Assembly: GCA_037349105.1 (NCBI GenBank)
Contig: JAYJMM010000123.1
Coordinates: forward strand, 1,612,001-1,676,000
Reading direction: 5' to 3'
Length of the DNA stretch: 64,000 nt
Source of the DNA: Limnomonas spitsbergensis
Lineage: Eukaryota; Chlorophyta; Chlorophyceae; Chlamydomonadales
Under the pieces are notes generated by a model. The model worked only from the letters and a program-made list of their open reading frames with translations, was not told the DNA's origin and searched no databases. The position numbers and the translations under genes are program-made. Shown one piece after another: positions 62,255 through 64,000 of this stretch (within the stretch, counting starts at the first letter, position 1; the number at the start of each line of letters is the position of its first letter).

Positions 62255-62900
62255 GAGAGCGCGGGGCAGGGGCGGTGGGGGAGTAGGTGAAGGGGCGGTA
62301 GGTAAGTAGGTGAAGGGGCGGTAGGGGAGTAGGTGAAGGGGCGGTGGGAGAGTAAGTGAAGGGGCGGTGGGGGAGTAGGTGAAGGGCGGTAGGTAAGTAG
62401 GTGAAGGGGCGGTAGGGGAGTAGGTGAAGGGGCGGTGGGAGAGTAGGTGAAGGGGCGGTGGGAGAGTAGGTGAAGGGGCGGTGGGTGAGTAGGTCAAGGG
62501 GCGGTGGGAGAGTAGGTGAAGGGGCGGTGGGGGAGTGGGTGAAGGGGCGGTGGGGGAGTAGGTGAAGGGGCGGTGGGTGAGTAGGTCAAGGGGCGGTGGG
62601 TGGGTAGGGGAAGGGGCGGTAGGGGAGTAGGTGAAGGGGCGGTAGGTAAGTAGGTGAAGGGGCGGTGGGGGAGTAGGTGAAGGGGCGGTGGGTGGGTAGG
62701 GGAAGGGGCGGTAGGTAAGTAGGTGAAGGGGCGGTGGGGGAGCAGGTGAAGGGGCGGCGGGGGAGTAGGTGAAGGGGCGGTGGGGGAGTAGGTGAAGGGG
62801 CGGTGGGTGGGTTGGTGAAGGGACGGTGGGGGAGTAGGTGAAGGGACGGTGGGTGGGTTGGTGAAGGGACGGTGGGTGGGTTGGTGAAGGGACGGTGGGT
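62255..62900. repeat. About 23-bp minisatellite in the POLQ intron
   Basis: The unit is built on GTAGGTGAAGGGGCGGTGGG with GGAG/TAAG variants, about 28 copies. On the minus strand it reads as PSPTPPPPLHLL-type proline-rich frames, which are repeat artefacts. Confidence 0.9.
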
Positions 62901-62910
62901 GGGTGGGGTG

Positions 62911-63400
62911 CAGGGCTCCCACACACACACCCAGCAGCAGTTTGTATGGATCTAGGTGAAGGGGCTGGGACACTTAATACCGGTGGAAATAATCTGTGAG
63001 TTGAGATAAAGGTGCGCGTGTGTGTGTCTGAGGTGAAGGAGCAAAGACTCGAAAATGATTGGCAGGGGAGGTAAAGGAGCGAGGGGGAGGGTAGGTAGAC
63101 GAAAGGGCAGTGGGAGAAGGGGCAGACAGGGCCTCCACACAAGCCTCCTGCAGCAAATTGTTATGCACCTAGGGTCAGAGAGGGAGAGGTGGGGGTGGAG
63201 GTGAAGGGACAGTGGAAGGAGGACAAGCGGAGGCCAGACGCACGCAAGCCTCCTGCAGCAAAGCGGCATGCACCTGGTATGGGGCGGTGGTATGAGGGGG
63301 AGGGTGGTGGATTGAGTGGAAGGAGCAACGTAGGGGGAGGGGATGACGGGAAGGCGGCCAGGACCTTCAAAAACAACTCCAGCAGAAGCTGGTCCTTCAC
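62911..63400 (-). repeat. Copies 2-5 of the POLQ last-exon start
   Basis: Copies start (minus sense, after AG) at 62,951, 63,168, 63,273 and 63,400. The readings are a decayed one, VHNNLLQEACVEAL, VHAALLQEACVRL and VKDQLLLELFLKVL. All keep an AG acceptor, but none extends over the full exon. Confidence 0.7.
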
Positions 63401-63859
63401 CTAGGGTGAGGGACCCTTGAAACAAAAGAATTTATTATTTCACCATAAACCACGATGTAGCAGCGTCTGCCATGCGGTCGTTACGGTGTGCAATAAGCGA
63501 CACAGAAACAGCGGCCAGGTTTTGAGATTCCCCTCCCCCCGGGGGTCTTCCAAGGTGCCCTCCATCAGGCGTCCTGGCCACTGATCAGGATAGAGGCGAA
63601 AGAGCAGAGCAGCCATGCAATGCCTAACAGCCATGCATGTCTAGCAGCCATGTAAAGCCTAACAACCATGCATGTCTAGCAGCCATTCACCCCTTATAAT
63701 ATACAGCCTTTTCAAATGGTGTCCCTAGCAGCTATGCCCATTTGCATGATGCGTCCCCAGTTGCGTGCATCCCTAGCAGCAAACGCAAACAGCTTGGGAT
63801 ACGTTCTAACAAACTCATTCCTCTCCCATATAACACACATCCGTAGTCGTGTGAATGTA
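63401..63859. other. POLQ intron sequence
   Basis: Contains short repeats of TAGCAGCCATG-type (63,600-63,690). It may hide one short exon. Confidence 0.35.
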
Positions 63860-63977
63860 TGATACATCCGCTGCCACCGACCATGTGCACGAGTGTTGCT
63901 TGCTCCCGCATGTCGGCGTGCCCCAGCGCCTGGTGCAGCTGGATCATCGCCAGCTTGGCTATGTCGGCCCCAGAGCC
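63860..63977 (-). CDS. POLQ: DNA polymerase theta-like, upstream exon (partial gene, continues past right edge)
   Basis: After CTGACAG the minus frame reads GSGADIAKLAMIQLHQALGH and ADMREQATLVHM. QGS-A-A-DI-K-A-M/L is the segment after the family-A polymerase finger domain, just upstream of motif C. The donor, near 63,870 (GTGCAC or GTCGGT), is uncertain. A small exon ending in a V-L-Q-like stretch is expected between this and 62,140 but I could not place it. Confidence 0.7.
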
Positions 63978-64000
63978 CTGTCAGTGATGGAGGTTGGGGG

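Noticed and set aside
62246..63142. Proline-rich minus-strand frames (PSPTPPPPLHLL)
   Set aside because: They are the translation of the 23-bp repeat in the POLQ intron.

Overview
The window is nuclear DNA of a eukaryote, most likely a flagellated chlorophycean green alga. It has GT-AG introns, a GTGCGT-type splice donor, a cilium gene (BBOF1-like), a POLQ-like gene, a fragment of mitochondrial nad1, and GC-rich retroelements. The species cannot be named from sequence alone. Host genes are a minority; most of the window is mobile or repetitive DNA.

Layout. 1-8,350: a hAT-transposase-like gene (minus strand) broken by a 7.5-kb retroelement (503-8,010, 'element 2') that encodes only a Gag-like protein. 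8,351-11,290: a Myb/SANT-like exon, a 196-bp hAT-type MITE and a zinc-finger relic. 11,291-31,132: a 19.8-kb retroelement ('element 1', plus strand) with Gag, zinc knuckles, protease, Ty3/gypsy RT-RNase H, a cytosine-5 DNA methyltransferase domain, a DDE integrase and PHD fingers. 31,133-37,410: remains of at least three LINEs, one with a Dam-like domain before its RNase H. 37,785-49,311: a nine-exon BBOF1-like gene whose introns hold a nad1 NUMT, a 39-bp minisatellite and repeated copies of its own exon edges. 50,475-57,135: a 66-bp minisatellite, interrupted twice by the same 1.2-kb hAT MITE inside a 3.4-kb duplication. 59,253-60,154: an unidentified exon. 61,979 to the right edge: the C-terminal exons of a POLQ-like DNA polymerase (minus strand), again with degenerate exon-edge copies and a minisatellite in the intron.

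Main discovery. Both retroelements have split direct repeats (A - internal - B - GC - A - B), not normal LTRs. That layout is known from PAT/Ngaro tyrosine-recombinase elements and resembles what I recall of Chlamydomonas TOC1. Here the big element carries a DDE integrase, both insertions have perfect 4-bp target duplications, and both have a polypurine tract just before B1. In both, the sequence immediately after A1, where a primer-binding site belongs, is complementary to a segment about 200 nt inside A. The two elements differ in sequence there but each matches itself, so the pairing covaries. Together this suggests a self-primed gypsy-type element that makes a B-GC-A LTR, closes into a two-LTR circle, and integrates by opening the circle at an internal ACA-GC-TGT palindrome. 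Element 2 is probably mobilised by proteins of an element-1-like relative.

Second discovery. In both multi-exon host genes, exon edges (splice site plus adjacent coding sequence) recur as degraded tandem copies in neighbouring introns. Some introns appear to have grown by duplication of exon boundaries.
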